DNA from: Bdellovibrionia bacterium | GTDB lineage: Bacteria > Bdellovibrionota > Bdellovibrionia > Bdellovibrionales > UBA1609 | Assembly (NCBI GenBank): GCA_030432925.1 | Contig: JAUILT010000008.1 | Span: forward strand, 1-50,842 | DNA length: 50,842 nt | Direction: 5' to 3' | Shown here: one piece after another, positions 33,202 through 41,259 of the stretch | Layout: every line of letters begins with the position of its first letter | Position numbering within the stretch: position 1 is the first letter of the stretch | Position numbers and translations under genes: made by a program | Notes under the pieces: generated by a model | Seen by the model: the letters and a program-made list of their open reading frames with translations, nothing else | Told to the model about the DNA's origin: nothing | Database searches by the model: none

Positions 33202-33819
33202 ATGGTTTCCAACCTACCGTCATTAGACAAGCTCATTCATGAGCTCTCGAAACTTCCAGGAATCGGCAACAAAACTGCCGGTCGCCTGGCTTACCATATT
33301 CTGAAATCGCCAGAACACTTTGCTCATGAACTGAGTGAGGCCGTAGAGCAGGTAAAAAGAAATGTCCGTGAATGCTCCCACTGTTACTCCTACACAGAAA
33401 CAGAAGAGCAATGCATGTACTGCACAGACCCCAAAAGGTCTAATGATGTCCTTTGTGTCGTAGAGGACCCCTCCGATATCTCCCGTATTGAGAGCTCCGG
33501 AGCTTTTCGTGGCCGCTATCATGTTCTCCATGGCGCCCTATCCCCGCTGGACGGAGTCACACCTCAGGACCTCAAAATTGACCCCCTCATTCAAAAGATC
33601 AGGGAGTCACAAACCGGAGATGAGTGCATCACTGAGGTGATTTTAGCTCTTGATGCAGATTTAGAGGGTGACACAACGGTACTCTATCTTGCTAAAATCC
33701 TTGGGGAGATGGGGGTTAATACAACTCGAATCGCCCATGGGGTACCCATAGGCGGAGATATCGACTATATTGACTTCAGAACACTGGGTCGGGCTATCGA
33801 AAATAGGGTGCAGCTGTAA
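33202..33819 (+). CDS. recR: Recombination mediator protein RecR
   Basis: 205 residues, normal for RecR. The N-terminal helix-hairpin-helix is 'ELSKLPGIGNKTAGRLAYHIL'. The zinc finger has four Cys in 'CSHCYSYTETEEQCMYCTD'. The Toprim domain is 'DVLCVVEDPSDISRIESSGAFRGRYHVL' in parts, and the C-terminus is 'RIAHGVPIGGDIDYIDFRTL'. RecR acts with RecF/RecO in loading RecA. The stop overlaps the mglA start as TAATG. Confidence 0.96.
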   Translation: MVSNLPSLDKLIHELSKLPGIGNKTAGRLAYHILKSPEHFAHELSEAVEQVKRNVRECSHCYSYTETEEQCMYCTDPKRSNDVLCVVEDPSDISRIESSGAFRGRYHVLHGALSPLDGVTPQDLKIDPLIQKIRESQTGDECITEVILALDADLEGDTTVLYLAKILGEMGVNTTRIAHGVPIGGDIDYIDFRTLGRAIENRVQL

Positions 33820-34409
33820 TGTCATTTATCAACTACAACGCCAAAGAGGTTCATTGCAAAATTGTCTACTGGGGGCCTTCTCTGGGCGGCAAAACCACAA
33901 ACCTACAGTGGGTCTACCACAAAACCCATGCTGATGATAAATCGGACCTTTTTGAACTGCCTACAGATGTAGAAAGAACCCTGTTCTTTGATTTTCTGCC
34001 CCTCGAAATCGGCCAGGTGCGAGACTATAAGACCCGGTTTCACCTGTACTCAGTCCCCGGACAAGTCGTCTACGATGCCTCCAGAAAGTTGATTATGAAG
34101 GGACTAGATGGTGTGGTATTTGTAGCCGACTCCCAGGCTGAGCGCATGGAGGAGAATGTTCAATCCCTTGAGAACCTAAAGACTTCCCTGGAGCAGCATG
34201 GCTACGATATCAAAGAAATCCCTTTGGTCTTTCAATACAATAAGAGAGACCTACCCAATGCTTTGCCCATCTCAGAGCTGAGAAAATCCCTCAACAAATT
34301 CAATGCCCCCGATTTTGAGGGCCGAGCCTCCGAGGGCAAAGGAGTGTTGGAGTCCCTGAACTCCGTCTCCAGAAGCATTCTCAATGTCCTTAAAGGTGGG
34401 GACTTTTAA
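33819..34409 (+). CDS. mglA: MglA family Ras-like GTPase
   Basis: A 196-residue polarity GTPase. The P-loop is 'YWGPSLGGKTTNLQWV', followed by 'PTDVERTLFFDFLPLEIG' with the conserved Thr, the DxxG-equivalent 'SVPGQVVYDASRKLIMKG', and the base-recognition motif 'YNKRDL' near residue 145. In Myxococcus and Bdellovibrio MglA organises cell polarity and surface motility or predation. Start codon coupling (TAATG) to recR places it in the dnaX operon, an arrangement rarely pointed out. Confidence 0.94.
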   Translation: MSFINYNAKEVHCKIVYWGPSLGGKTTNLQWVYHKTHADDKSDLFELPTDVERTLFFDFLPLEIGQVRDYKTRFHLYSVPGQVVYDASRKLIMKGLDGVVFVADSQAERMEENVQSLENLKTSLEQHGYDIKEIPLVFQYNKRDLPNALPISELRKSLNKFNAPDFEGRASEGKGVLESLNSVSRSILNVLKGGDF

Positions 34410-34434
34410 CGGCACCCTCAACTTATTGAGTTTA

Positions 34435-34463
34435 TTGACGAAAATTTAAACTTTTGATATAAT
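34435..34463 (+). promoter_or_regulatory. Near-consensus sigma-70 promoter
   Basis: TTGACG (34435-34440), a 17-base spacer and TATAAT (34458-34463) are a near-perfect match. The expected start of transcription is about 34470, only a few bases before the ATG at 34474, so the mRNA would be leaderless or nearly so. It drives the secreted-protein gene and probably nadA and the following gene. Confidence 0.8.
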
Positions 34464-34473
34464 GCTTTGCATT

Positions 34474-35088
34474 ATGATCCAGGTTATTGCCGTCCTATTT
34501 ATATTTATGAGTGCCCCCCTGCCTCCTGCTGAGGCCCAGTCGGACCTATCCCCAAACCCCAGTGGTGGTGAGTATTATTCGGCGCATATGGTGAGTCGTA
34601 ACCGATATATTCAGCAATTCAAAGGCCAAACAGCCAAGCAAAATTTTGGATTTCTTGTCAGCCTTAATACCCAATCTCAATACGAGTTCAACCGCAACCT
34701 CAACTGGCTGAAGAATTACGCCCATTTTTCCCAGCAAGATGAGGAGTTCCAAATAGCTTTTCGTGAATTCTTGGATTGTCTTGCCATTGAGTTAAAGTAC
34801 TTCCCGGACGATATTATGTTGCTTGTACGAATTGTTGAAGGACTGGGGGAAACCGCTGTTCCCATTGCACTCAACATCACCTCTTTTATGGAAATCAACT
34901 GGTCTCAGAGGTCTGTTCTGACGCTTGATGAGAGTGCGTTACTAAAATCCACCCTGATCCTCCTCAACTGGCATAAAGATGTGGAGCAGCACTACTCCTC
35001 CAACTGGCGCTCCCTTGCCATAAAACTGACCTCTAGTGATATTTGCAAAGCCACGCCTTCCTGTGTAAAAGAACTGAGTTCTTACTAA
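34474..35088 (+). CDS. Secreted protein of unknown function, upstream of nadA
   Basis: An in-frame ATG at 34462 overlaps the -10 box of the promoter, so ATG 34474 is preferred. The product starts 'MIQVIAVLFIFMSAPLPPAEA', a signal peptide. The mature ~185 residues are mostly helical ('FNRNLNWLKNYAHFSQQDEEF', 'EFLDCLAIELKYFPDD'), with two late cysteines ('DICKATPSCVKEL'). No family is recognised. nadA starts three bases after the stop. Confidence 0.65.
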   Translation: MIQVIAVLFIFMSAPLPPAEAQSDLSPNPSGGEYYSAHMVSRNRYIQQFKGQTAKQNFGFLVSLNTQSQYEFNRNLNWLKNYAHFSQQDEEFQIAFREFLDCLAIELKYFPDDIMLLVRIVEGLGETAVPIALNITSFMEINWSQRSVLTLDESALLKSTLILLNWHKDVEQHYSSNWRSLAIKLTSSDICKATPSCVKELSSY

Positions 35089-35091
35089 GGA

Positions 35092-36060
35092 GTGAAGCTC
35101 ATCTCAACCGCAATTGATCGAATCCATGCACTGAAAAAGCAAAGAAGTGCAGTCATTCTTGCCCACTACTATGAAGAAGGCCAGGTCCAAGACATCGCAG
35201 ATTTTATCGGTGATAGCCTGGCATTAGCTCAATTTGGACAAAAATCAAAAGCCCCTGTTCTACTGATGGCAGGGGTCTTATTTATGGGAGAGTCTGCTAA
35301 GCTTCTTTCTCCAGAGAAAACTGTATTGGTTCCTGATCTGAAAGCCGGATGCTCCCTTGTAGATCACTCCCCTTATGACAAATACCTCGAATGGCGAAGA
35401 AAGCACCCTGAAGCCATCTGCGTATCTTATGTCAACAGTAGTGCTGCCGTTAAAAGCATCACGGATATCACCTGCACCTCCAGCAATGCCGAACAGATAC
35501 TGGATGCCATCCCTAAGAATCGCCCCATTCTGTTTGGGCCCGACAGAAACCTCGGCGCCTACCTTATGAAAAAAACTGGTCGAGAAATGACTCTGTGGCC
35601 AGGAGCCTGTGAGGTACATGTTTTATTTTCCGCCCGCAAACTTTTTGAACTGAAAATTGAACATCCAGAGGCTCTAGTCCTTGCCCACCCTGAGTGCCTT
35701 GAAGAGGTTCTCCAATATGCAGATGTTATTGGGTCTACCTCAAAGATACTCAGCGAAGTGCAGTCCTCAAAAAAAAGTAAGTTTATTGTCGCTACAGAAG
35801 ATGGTATTTTTCATCAGATGAAAAAATTGAGACCAGATGCTGATTTTTTTCAAGCCCCAGCTGAAGGCAGTTGTGCTTGCAACCAATGTCCCTACATGAA
35901 GTTAAACTCGCTGGAAAAAATTGCAAATGCCTTAGAGAACCTTTCTCCTGAAGTCCTGGTTGACCCGACCCTTAGCGAAAAGGCTCAACTTCCTTTGCAA
36001 AGAATGATGGATGTTATGGCAAAGAAAGACATCTCGTGGCCAAAGAGATTCTGGCAGTGA
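35092..36060 (+). CDS. nadA: Quinolinate synthase
   Basis: 322 residues, typical of NadA, which condenses iminoaspartate and dihydroxyacetone phosphate to quinolinate for NAD synthesis. The N-terminus is 'AVILAHYYEEGQVQDIADFIG'. The three [4Fe-4S] ligands are expected in 'KAGCSLVD', 'WPGACEVH' and the late 'EGSCACNQCPYM'. 'CTSSNA' and 'ILFGPDRNLG' are further conserved motifs. The start is GTG. No nadB lies in this window. The next gene overlaps the stop by four bases (GTGA). Confidence 0.95.
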   Translation: MKLISTAIDRIHALKKQRSAVILAHYYEEGQVQDIADFIGDSLALAQFGQKSKAPVLLMAGVLFMGESAKLLSPEKTVLVPDLKAGCSLVDHSPYDKYLEWRRKHPEAICVSYVNSSAAVKSITDITCTSSNAEQILDAIPKNRPILFGPDRNLGAYLMKKTGREMTLWPGACEVHVLFSARKLFELKIEHPEALVLAHPECLEEVLQYADVIGSTSKILSEVQSSKKSKFIVATEDGIFHQMKKLRPDADFFQAPAEGSCACNQCPYMKLNSLEKIANALENLSPEVLVDPTLSEKAQLPLQRMMDVMAKKDISWPKRFWQ

Positions 36061-36626
36061 AACTACAGCCCATCAATGACGATCTCATCAAAAGAATTCG
36101 CTCCCTTTTAAGTCTAGATGATCTTGAGGTTCTCATTGGGCCTGCCACTAAAAACCAACGCTTCTATCTACGGCAGCAAACACTACAGGCACTTAAAGAT
36201 AGAAATATTTTTGCAGAAGAAAATAAAATTTTAAACCTTGAAACTCTTCCGACCCTCAACAAAGGAGACTTTAGTCTCAGTCATAGTCGGGAGTTTCAAG
36301 GGTTGATGTTGAGCCAAAAACACCAATATTTGGGGTTTGATATTGAAGACCCTGGCCGTGTGGCTCCAGCCATAGCTTTGCGAATTAGTAATAGCTCTGA
36401 GCTGCAGGCGGCTCCTCAACCTTCTCTACTTTGGGTGGCCAAAGAAGCTGCTTTCAAGGTATTTTCAAAGTCTCAAGGGGCCCAACTTATTTCAAATATC
36501 CAACTGAACCACTGGACTCTCCTAACAAAAGGGATGTTTGCCGTTCATGCTCATTTTCGTGAGTCCTCTATCGAGGGCTTTGCTATATGCACAAATAGCT
36601 GTTTTTATTCAGGGTTTAAATCTTAG
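36057..36626 (+). CDS. 4'-phosphopantetheinyl transferase superfamily protein
   Basis: The family signature is present: 'LSHSREFQGLMLS' (substrate side), 'YLGFDIED' with the Mg2+ Asp/Glu, and 'WVAKEAAFKVF' (W-x-x-K-E-A). It would transfer phosphopantetheine from CoA to a carrier protein, either AcpS-like for fatty acid synthesis or for a biosynthetic pathway. GTG 36057 gives a GTGA overlap with nadA; GTG 36036 is an alternative that would extend further into nadA. Length near 190 residues fits the Sfp/AcpS-like single-domain size. Confidence 0.78.
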   Translation: MKLQPINDDLIKRIRSLLSLDDLEVLIGPATKNQRFYLRQQTLQALKDRNIFAEENKILNLETLPTLNKGDFSLSHSREFQGLMLSQKHQYLGFDIEDPGRVAPAIALRISNSSELQAAPQPSLLWVAKEAAFKVFSKSQGAQLISNIQLNHWTLLTKGMFAVHAHFRESSIEGFAICTNSCFYSGFKS

Positions 36627-36660
36627 CTCAACTTTCAACCAGCGCCCTCCGATAGGTTAA

Positions 36661-37113
36661 GTGAGCCAAAAAATGGGGTTTGCAAAACTGAAAAGACGCA
36701 GCCAAAAAGGGGTCTGTAAAATGGGAGCCGAGAGAAGAGTGGCAGAAAGAAAAAGTGTCGATGCGGTCACCGTATCAGACATCACTTCTCTGTCCAACTA
36801 TACTGTTATTGCAAAGTACGGCTCTGTCGTAGATGCTTCCTCAAGCGGCTTTCTTTTACACATTGAACGAGGAGACCTTATCCCTAAAGAGCTTCGACAA
36901 AATCTAACTTTGCAGGAATTAGTCGGCCAACAAGTCGTTTTGTACCTTCCTCAAATGAACCTAGATCTTGATGGCTCTATTACTCGGGCTGACCACAAAG
37001 GTAAGGGAACCTTCGAAATGGCCATCACCTTTTCTCCTGAAGTACCTGAGTACTGGCGAGAGTGTCTCGTAGACCTTCTTCCTGGCCCTGGAGAGATGGA
37101 CTCAGAAGACTGA
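36661..37113 (+). CDS. PilZ-domain-like protein
   Basis: Near the N-terminus 'RRVAERKSVDAV' resembles the RxxxR motif of PilZ and 'VVDASSSGFLLHI' its (D/N)xSxxG strand. Together they suggest a c-di-GMP-binding PilZ domain, followed by 'VVLYLPQMNLDLDGSITRADH' and 'FEMAITFSPEVPEYWRE'. PilZ proteins are numerous in Bdellovibrionota. GTG 36661 is the first start; ATG 36721, with AAGGGG eight bases upstream, is an equally plausible start that would leave the RxxxR motif intact. Confidence 0.6.
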   Translation: MSQKMGFAKLKRRSQKGVCKMGAERRVAERKSVDAVTVSDITSLSNYTVIAKYGSVVDASSSGFLLHIERGDLIPKELRQNLTLQELVGQQVVLYLPQMNLDLDGSITRADHKGKGTFEMAITFSPEVPEYWRECLVDLLPGPGEMDSED

Positions 37114-37131
37114 GGGGGCTTTTTCTCTCTC

Positions 37132-37782
37132 TCACTTCAACTCAAAAAACTTTGGCAACCCTTTTTCACTGCAAATAACAATAGAGTAATGTTCTGGTAA
37201 AAACCAGGCGATGGCCTCCGCAATACCTGAGTGCTCTTCCTCTGGTGGACCTCCCAAAGACTCCACAGAAAAACATAAATCATAGTGTTTTTTATCCTTA
37301 CTTAGCACAAGAATTTTTGGATGAACTACACCCTGCTTTTCAAAGAAATCCACCAGGATTTCACGAACATATATAGGGAGATACTCTTCTGTTGGAGGAC
37401 CGGCAACCACTCGATCCCCCTTCTCAAATACAATAGGCCCTTCCCGCACCTCATCAGACTCTATTCGAAACGTACCAAACTCATGAAAGGCCCAGATCAT
37501 TCCATAGGTAAAAACATAATCAGGAAGTTCTTTATCGGCATTAATGACAAGACCAATTCCGCGAGTAGATAACCAATCGATCAACCGCACAGCAGGCTCT
37601 GAAGCCGTCCTAGAGGTTTTCGCAAGCATATAAGGCCAGCCGTCCGGCCCCTGATGGGCCTCTTTACCCTCCAGCTCAATATTACTGTCTACAATAGCTG
37701 CAAGAAAAGTCCTCTCCCACTCAGAATCCCTCAGTGACTCCGGCTGTGAACAAAGATTCACCAAATCCATATATCTAGCCAA
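37132..37782 (-). CDS. Unrecognised soluble protein
   Basis: A 216-residue soluble protein without signal peptide or membrane helix. It contains 'WPYMLAKTSRTASEPAVRLIDWLS', 'GIGLVINADKELPDYVFTYGM' and 'HSGIAEAIAWFLPEHYSIVIC', each in pieces. The pattern suggests an alpha/beta fold, but I recognise no family. It has an orderly, conserved-looking composition. It converges with the PilZ gene and is divergent from the radical SAM gene. Confidence 0.6.
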   Translation of the reverse strand: MARYMDLVNLCSQPESLRDSEWERTFLAAIVDSNIELEGKEAHQGPDGWPYMLAKTSRTASEPAVRLIDWLSTRGIGLVINADKELPDYVFTYGMIWAFHEFGTFRIESDEVREGPIVFEKGDRVVAGPPTEEYLPIYVREILVDFFEKQGVVHPKILVLSKDKKHYDLCFSVESLGGPPEEEHSGIAEAIAWFLPEHYSIVICSEKGLPKFFELK

Positions 37783-37873
37783 CTTTTCCTCCAGCAGGTT
37801 TAGAGCCTATCTCAAAACTGATTCCTACTACGGCTTTCTATTATGAACCAGGTGAAATATACTTTAATATTCA

Positions 37874-39388
37874 ATGACATTCCATAATTTATACCAATCA
37901 GGTTTGAATTTTCCAAAAGCCCCTCAAATATTGCACCTCTTATTCGCTGATGTTATTAGTTTCCCAATGGCTCATGATACAATAGATTATTTCAAGCATG
38001 CTCAAGATATAAAAAAAAAGCTGGATGAGGTCAGTCCAACTATGTGCCTCGCCAAGTGGCTCCAAGTCAGTATGCACTTAACTAACGGATTGACTCAAAG
38101 CTGTTACCACCCACCCACTCATAAAATTTCTCTTGATGATTTAAAAAAAAGCCCCAAGGCCCTCCATAATACTCAAGAGAAAAAGCAACAACGCAAAATG
38201 ATGAGAGAGGGGAAGCGGCCTCCCGGGTGCGAATACTGCTGGAAAATCGAAGATTCTCCTGAAAATCATCTAAGCGATCGCTATGTGAGAAGTGGTGAGC
38301 CTTGGGCTCGTGCACATTTTGATGAGGTTGTAAATAATCCGTACGACTATAATGTGAATCCTAGATATGTAGAAGTCAATTTCAACCACGCCTGTAATTT
38401 CAAGTGTGCCTATTGCTCACCTCACATATCAAGCAGTTGGGCTCAAGAGATAGAAAACCACGGCCCTTACCCAACACTTATTCCTCACAATGATATTTCG
38501 TACTTTCAGCAGCAAGAACTAATGCCAATTATCAAAAAAGGGGACAACCCTTATGTCGAGGCTTTTTGGAAGTGGTGGCCAGATCTTTATAAAGATATCA
38601 AGGTTTTTAGAATGACTGGAGGCGAGCCACTGATTGATAAAAATACCTTCAAGGTCTTGGACTGGGTCATCGAACACCCTCGCCCAGACCTTGAATTAGC
38701 AATCACCTCCAATATGTGCCCTCCCAATAAACTGATGAATCAATTTATCAACAGCATACAACATATAATGAGTGAAAAAAAACTCAAACGCTTTATGCTT
38801 TTTCCTAGTGTAGATACGTGGGGTCGACAGGCTGAGTACCTGAGAACCGGCTTAGATTTCAATATGTTTTGGAACAACATCCACAGATACTTGACAGAAG
38901 TTCCAGATGGCCTTCTGACCTTTATTATCACCATGAATAACCTCTCTGTTCCCAAGTTGAAAAAACTCATGCAGGGAATTCTCGAGCTTCAACATAAATA
39001 CAATAAAACCCATCATCGTATTTTTTTAGATTGTCCTTTCCTCAGATATCCTGGCTGGTTAAGCCTTCAAACCTTACCTAACGAATATTATCATTATATG
39101 AACGACGTCATTCAATATATGAAAGACAACAAAGTTCAAAAGGGTTCTTACTATGGGTTCCGAGACTTCTGGATTGGAAAAATGGAGCGTACAAGAACTT
39201 GGATGATTCAGGAGCAACCTGAGGAAGAGCTGAATAAAAACCTTACTAATTTTTATCTCTATTTTAGCGAGTTCGACAAACGTCGAAAGACAAATTTTTT
39301 AAAAACATTTCCAGAAATGGAAAACTTCTGGAACATGTGCCGAAAACAATCTGAATTATTTGAAAATCAGACGGAGAGATCAAAGTGA
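37874..39388 (+). CDS. Twitch-domain radical SAM protein
   Basis: The radical SAM cluster motif CNFKCAYC lies at residues 174-181 ('EVNFNHACNFKCAYCSPHIS'). 'FRMTGGEPLIDKNTFKVLDW' is the GGE motif and 'ELAITSNMCPP' follows. Upstream, 'MCLAKWLQVSMHLTNGLTQSCYHPP' and 'PPGCEYCWKIED' carry four cysteines that could bind an auxiliary cluster, as in twitch/SPASM-type proteins. The substrate is unknown; related proteins occur in surface-glycan and peptide modification loci. A TATACT box (37858-37863) lies 10 bases before the ATG, so the mRNA may be nearly leaderless; ATG 37970 is an alternative start. The next gene overlaps by four bases. Confidence 0.85.
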   Translation: MTFHNLYQSGLNFPKAPQILHLLFADVISFPMAHDTIDYFKHAQDIKKKLDEVSPTMCLAKWLQVSMHLTNGLTQSCYHPPTHKISLDDLKKSPKALHNTQEKKQQRKMMREGKRPPGCEYCWKIEDSPENHLSDRYVRSGEPWARAHFDEVVNNPYDYNVNPRYVEVNFNHACNFKCAYCSPHISSSWAQEIENHGPYPTLIPHNDISYFQQQELMPIIKKGDNPYVEAFWKWWPDLYKDIKVFRMTGGEPLIDKNTFKVLDWVIEHPRPDLELAITSNMCPPNKLMNQFINSIQHIMSEKKLKRFMLFPSVDTWGRQAEYLRTGLDFNMFWNNIHRYLTEVPDGLLTFIITMNNLSVPKLKKLMQGILELQHKYNKTHHRIFLDCPFLRYPGWLSLQTLPNEYYHYMNDVIQYMKDNKVQKGSYYGFRDFWIGKMERTRTWMIQEQPEEELNKNLTNFYLYFSEFDKRRKTNFLKTFPEMENFWNMCRKQSELFENQTERSK

Positions 39389-40101
39389 AGCGAATTCAAA
39401 ATATTATACCAACACTAAAAATTGGTATAATCTCCTTTAAAAAAGGGTTTGCCTCTCAAGGAGTCAAAAAAACATTTCAGATGTTTCATGAGGCTCTGGT
39501 GGATGAATACTACAATCACAAATGCGGCCTGGACGTAAGTGGATTCTATGATCCCGACGACTGTAAAAAGCCTCTGCCAAACAAGAGTTTTGCCAACTAT
39601 TATCAACCCGTCAGGTACCGCCCCTTCTTCAAACTCTTTAAGCATTACAATATTCTCCCAAAAGGCCGATTTGTAGACATTGGTGCTGGTAAGGGAAAGG
39701 CCATTGCACTTGCTGCACAAGTCGGCTACAGAGATCTTCTTGGGATCGAACTCTTCGAAGACCTAACAAAAATCGCACAGAAGAATCTTGATAAATTCCA
39801 GAAATCTAAATTTATATACAATGAACTTAATATAAAACTAAAAACTATGGATGCCACGGACTATCAATTTCATAAAAATGATCACTTCATTTTTATGAAT
39901 GACCCGTTTTCAGATGAACCCATGAAAAAACTAGTGAGTAATATTATTCAATCTTGGAATGATCATCCTCGTGATCTATGGGTGGTTTTTAAAAATAATA
40001 ACCAGAGACATTTACCCAGTATCTATGAACTCAAGAAATTTTCTAAATATAGTGTTTTTGAATTCTCAGGAAATTATTTTGAAATTTTTAAATTTCAATA
40101 G
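39385..40101 (+). CDS. Class I SAM-dependent methyltransferase
   Basis: A 238-residue methyltransferase. Motif I is 'FVDIGAGKGKAIALAAQVGY', the acidic residue follows in 'LLGIELFEDLTKIAQKNL', and motif IV is 'HFIFMNDPFSDEPM', an N-D-P-F motif. The gene starts GTG, overlapping the radical SAM stop as GTGA, so the two proteins are translated together and probably act in sequence. The substrate is unknown. The first codons hold an inverted repeat (39403-39431) that could fold in the mRNA. It overlaps the convergent Amt-like gene by 14 bases. Confidence 0.8.
   Translation: MKRIQNIIPTLKIGIISFKKGFASQGVKKTFQMFHEALVDEYYNHKCGLDVSGFYDPDDCKKPLPNKSFANYYQPVRYRPFFKLFKHYNILPKGRFVDIGAGKGKAIALAAQVGYRDLLGIELFEDLTKIAQKNLDKFQKSKFIYNELNIKLKTMDATDYQFHKNDHFIFMNDPFSDEPMKKLVSNIIQSWNDHPRDLWVVFKNNNQRHLPSIYELKKFSKYSVFEFSGNYFEIFKFQ
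39403..39431. repeat. Inverted repeat in the 5' coding part of the methyltransferase
   Basis: ATTATACCAA (39403-39412), a nine-base loop and TTGGTATAAT (39422-39431) form a perfect 10-base stem. The arm ends share TATACCAA/TTGGTATA with the large inverted repeat at 24385-24437. It could restrict translation or be a degenerate copy of the same repeat. Confidence 0.55.
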
Positions 40102-41170
40102 AGCTTTCACCATGAATCAAAATATCTGGAGATTCTATTTCTTGCCTCTCTGTGAGAACAATGGGAGTTACCATACTCCATCCCTTGAAAATGAAAAATG
40201 TTGCTGCCCAACAGGTTAGGCCTGTTAATAATGGCAAAAGAATCTCTGTCTGAATCTGAAAATCTGAAAAGTGGATTCCAACACAGATCGCACCCACCCA
40301 ACTGGTTATAAAGTGACTGGAAAATACCTTCATTTCATCATCAATTCTTAAAGCTTTTTCTACAAAAAGCGCACAATAAAATGCCATCACAGTCCCTACG
40401 AAAACAGCAAACAATGCCATGTTCACACTGAGCCACCCCGCACCAGGAGTAATGACAACAAGCCCTGAAATCATTCCAAAAACACCTCCTTTAATAGAAA
40501 CTCTTTGTGGAGGGTGCCACCTGTCCAACCCTGACCAGGTCAAAAACCCCATTGCTCCGGCAAGGAGCGTATTCAAAATTGCCTGGGTCTGTTCAAAAGG
40601 GGAGTCGGCACCAGCAGCATTAAACCCTAGCCATCCCAAAAAAACCAGTCCAGCTCCTAATGAAAATAACTCTAAGTTTGAAGACTTTTTCAAATTAAAA
40701 AATGCAAACCGTCGCCCTTTGGCCATTGCCAAACCCAGGGCACTGGCCCCCGTTGTTGTATGTACTAATAGTCCTCCTGCAAAGTCCTTAAGGCCCCACT
40801 GCTGAATTAAAAACCCATCTGGCCGAGTTATCTGAAGAAAAGGAAAATAAATAAAAATTTGCCAAATAAATATTCCCAACAGGGCTGCCCTGCAATTCAG
40901 ACGCTCTATCCCACTTCCTATAAGAATTAAAGCAGCAATACTTAAAAATAGAGATGATTGAGCCTCCATCCAATGACCTGAAAATGAACTCCCCAGAATT
41001 GCTGACAAAAAAGGAAATACAACAATATGTAAAATTAGACTTAAAAAAAGAACTGTCAGAGATTTATAATTTGACGACAATGAGAAGCCACGACGACTGA
41101 AGCCCGAGCTCATGATCACGAGGCCCAATGCCATAATTAACAACATAGATAGTATCCAAGCTTGATCCAT
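40088..41170 (-). CDS. Divergent ammonium-transporter-family (Amt/MEP/Rh) protein
   Basis: A polytopic membrane protein of about 360 residues, shorter than typical AmtB. Family features are 'DFAGGLLVHTTTGASALGL' (with the first pore His), 'GLVFLGWLGFNAAGA', 'GAMGFLTWSGLDRW' and 'GMISGLVVITPGAGWLSVN'. The second pore His may be in 'SSHFITSWVGAICVGIHF', where the usual H-G-V-G-G is changed to H-F-I-T-S. It would conduct ammonia or a related small solute. No GlnK-like gene lies beside it. GGGAG precedes ATG 41170; TTG 41182 is an alternative. It is divergent from the AsnB-like gene. Confidence 0.8.
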   Translation of the reverse strand: MDQAWILSMLLIMALGLVIMSSGFSRRGFSLSSNYKSLTVLFLSLILHIVVFPFLSAILGSSFSGHWMEAQSSLFLSIAALILIGSGIERLNCRAALLGIFIWQIFIYFPFLQITRPDGFLIQQWGLKDFAGGLLVHTTTGASALGLAMAKGRRFAFFNLKKSSNLELFSLGAGLVFLGWLGFNAAGADSPFEQTQAILNTLLAGAMGFLTWSGLDRWHPPQRVSIKGGVFGMISGLVVITPGAGWLSVNMALFAVFVGTVMAFYCALFVEKALRIDDEMKVFSSHFITSWVGAICVGIHFSDFQIQTEILLPLLTGLTCWAATFFIFKGWSMVTPIVLTERQEIESPDILIHGESSIEI

Positions 41171-41259
41171 CATCTCTCCCAATAGACTCCATGGTAAGAA
41201 CCCCTTATTCGGAGATCAAGTTGTTTCTCTCCGTTAGCTCTGGTAGGGTCACAAGCATG

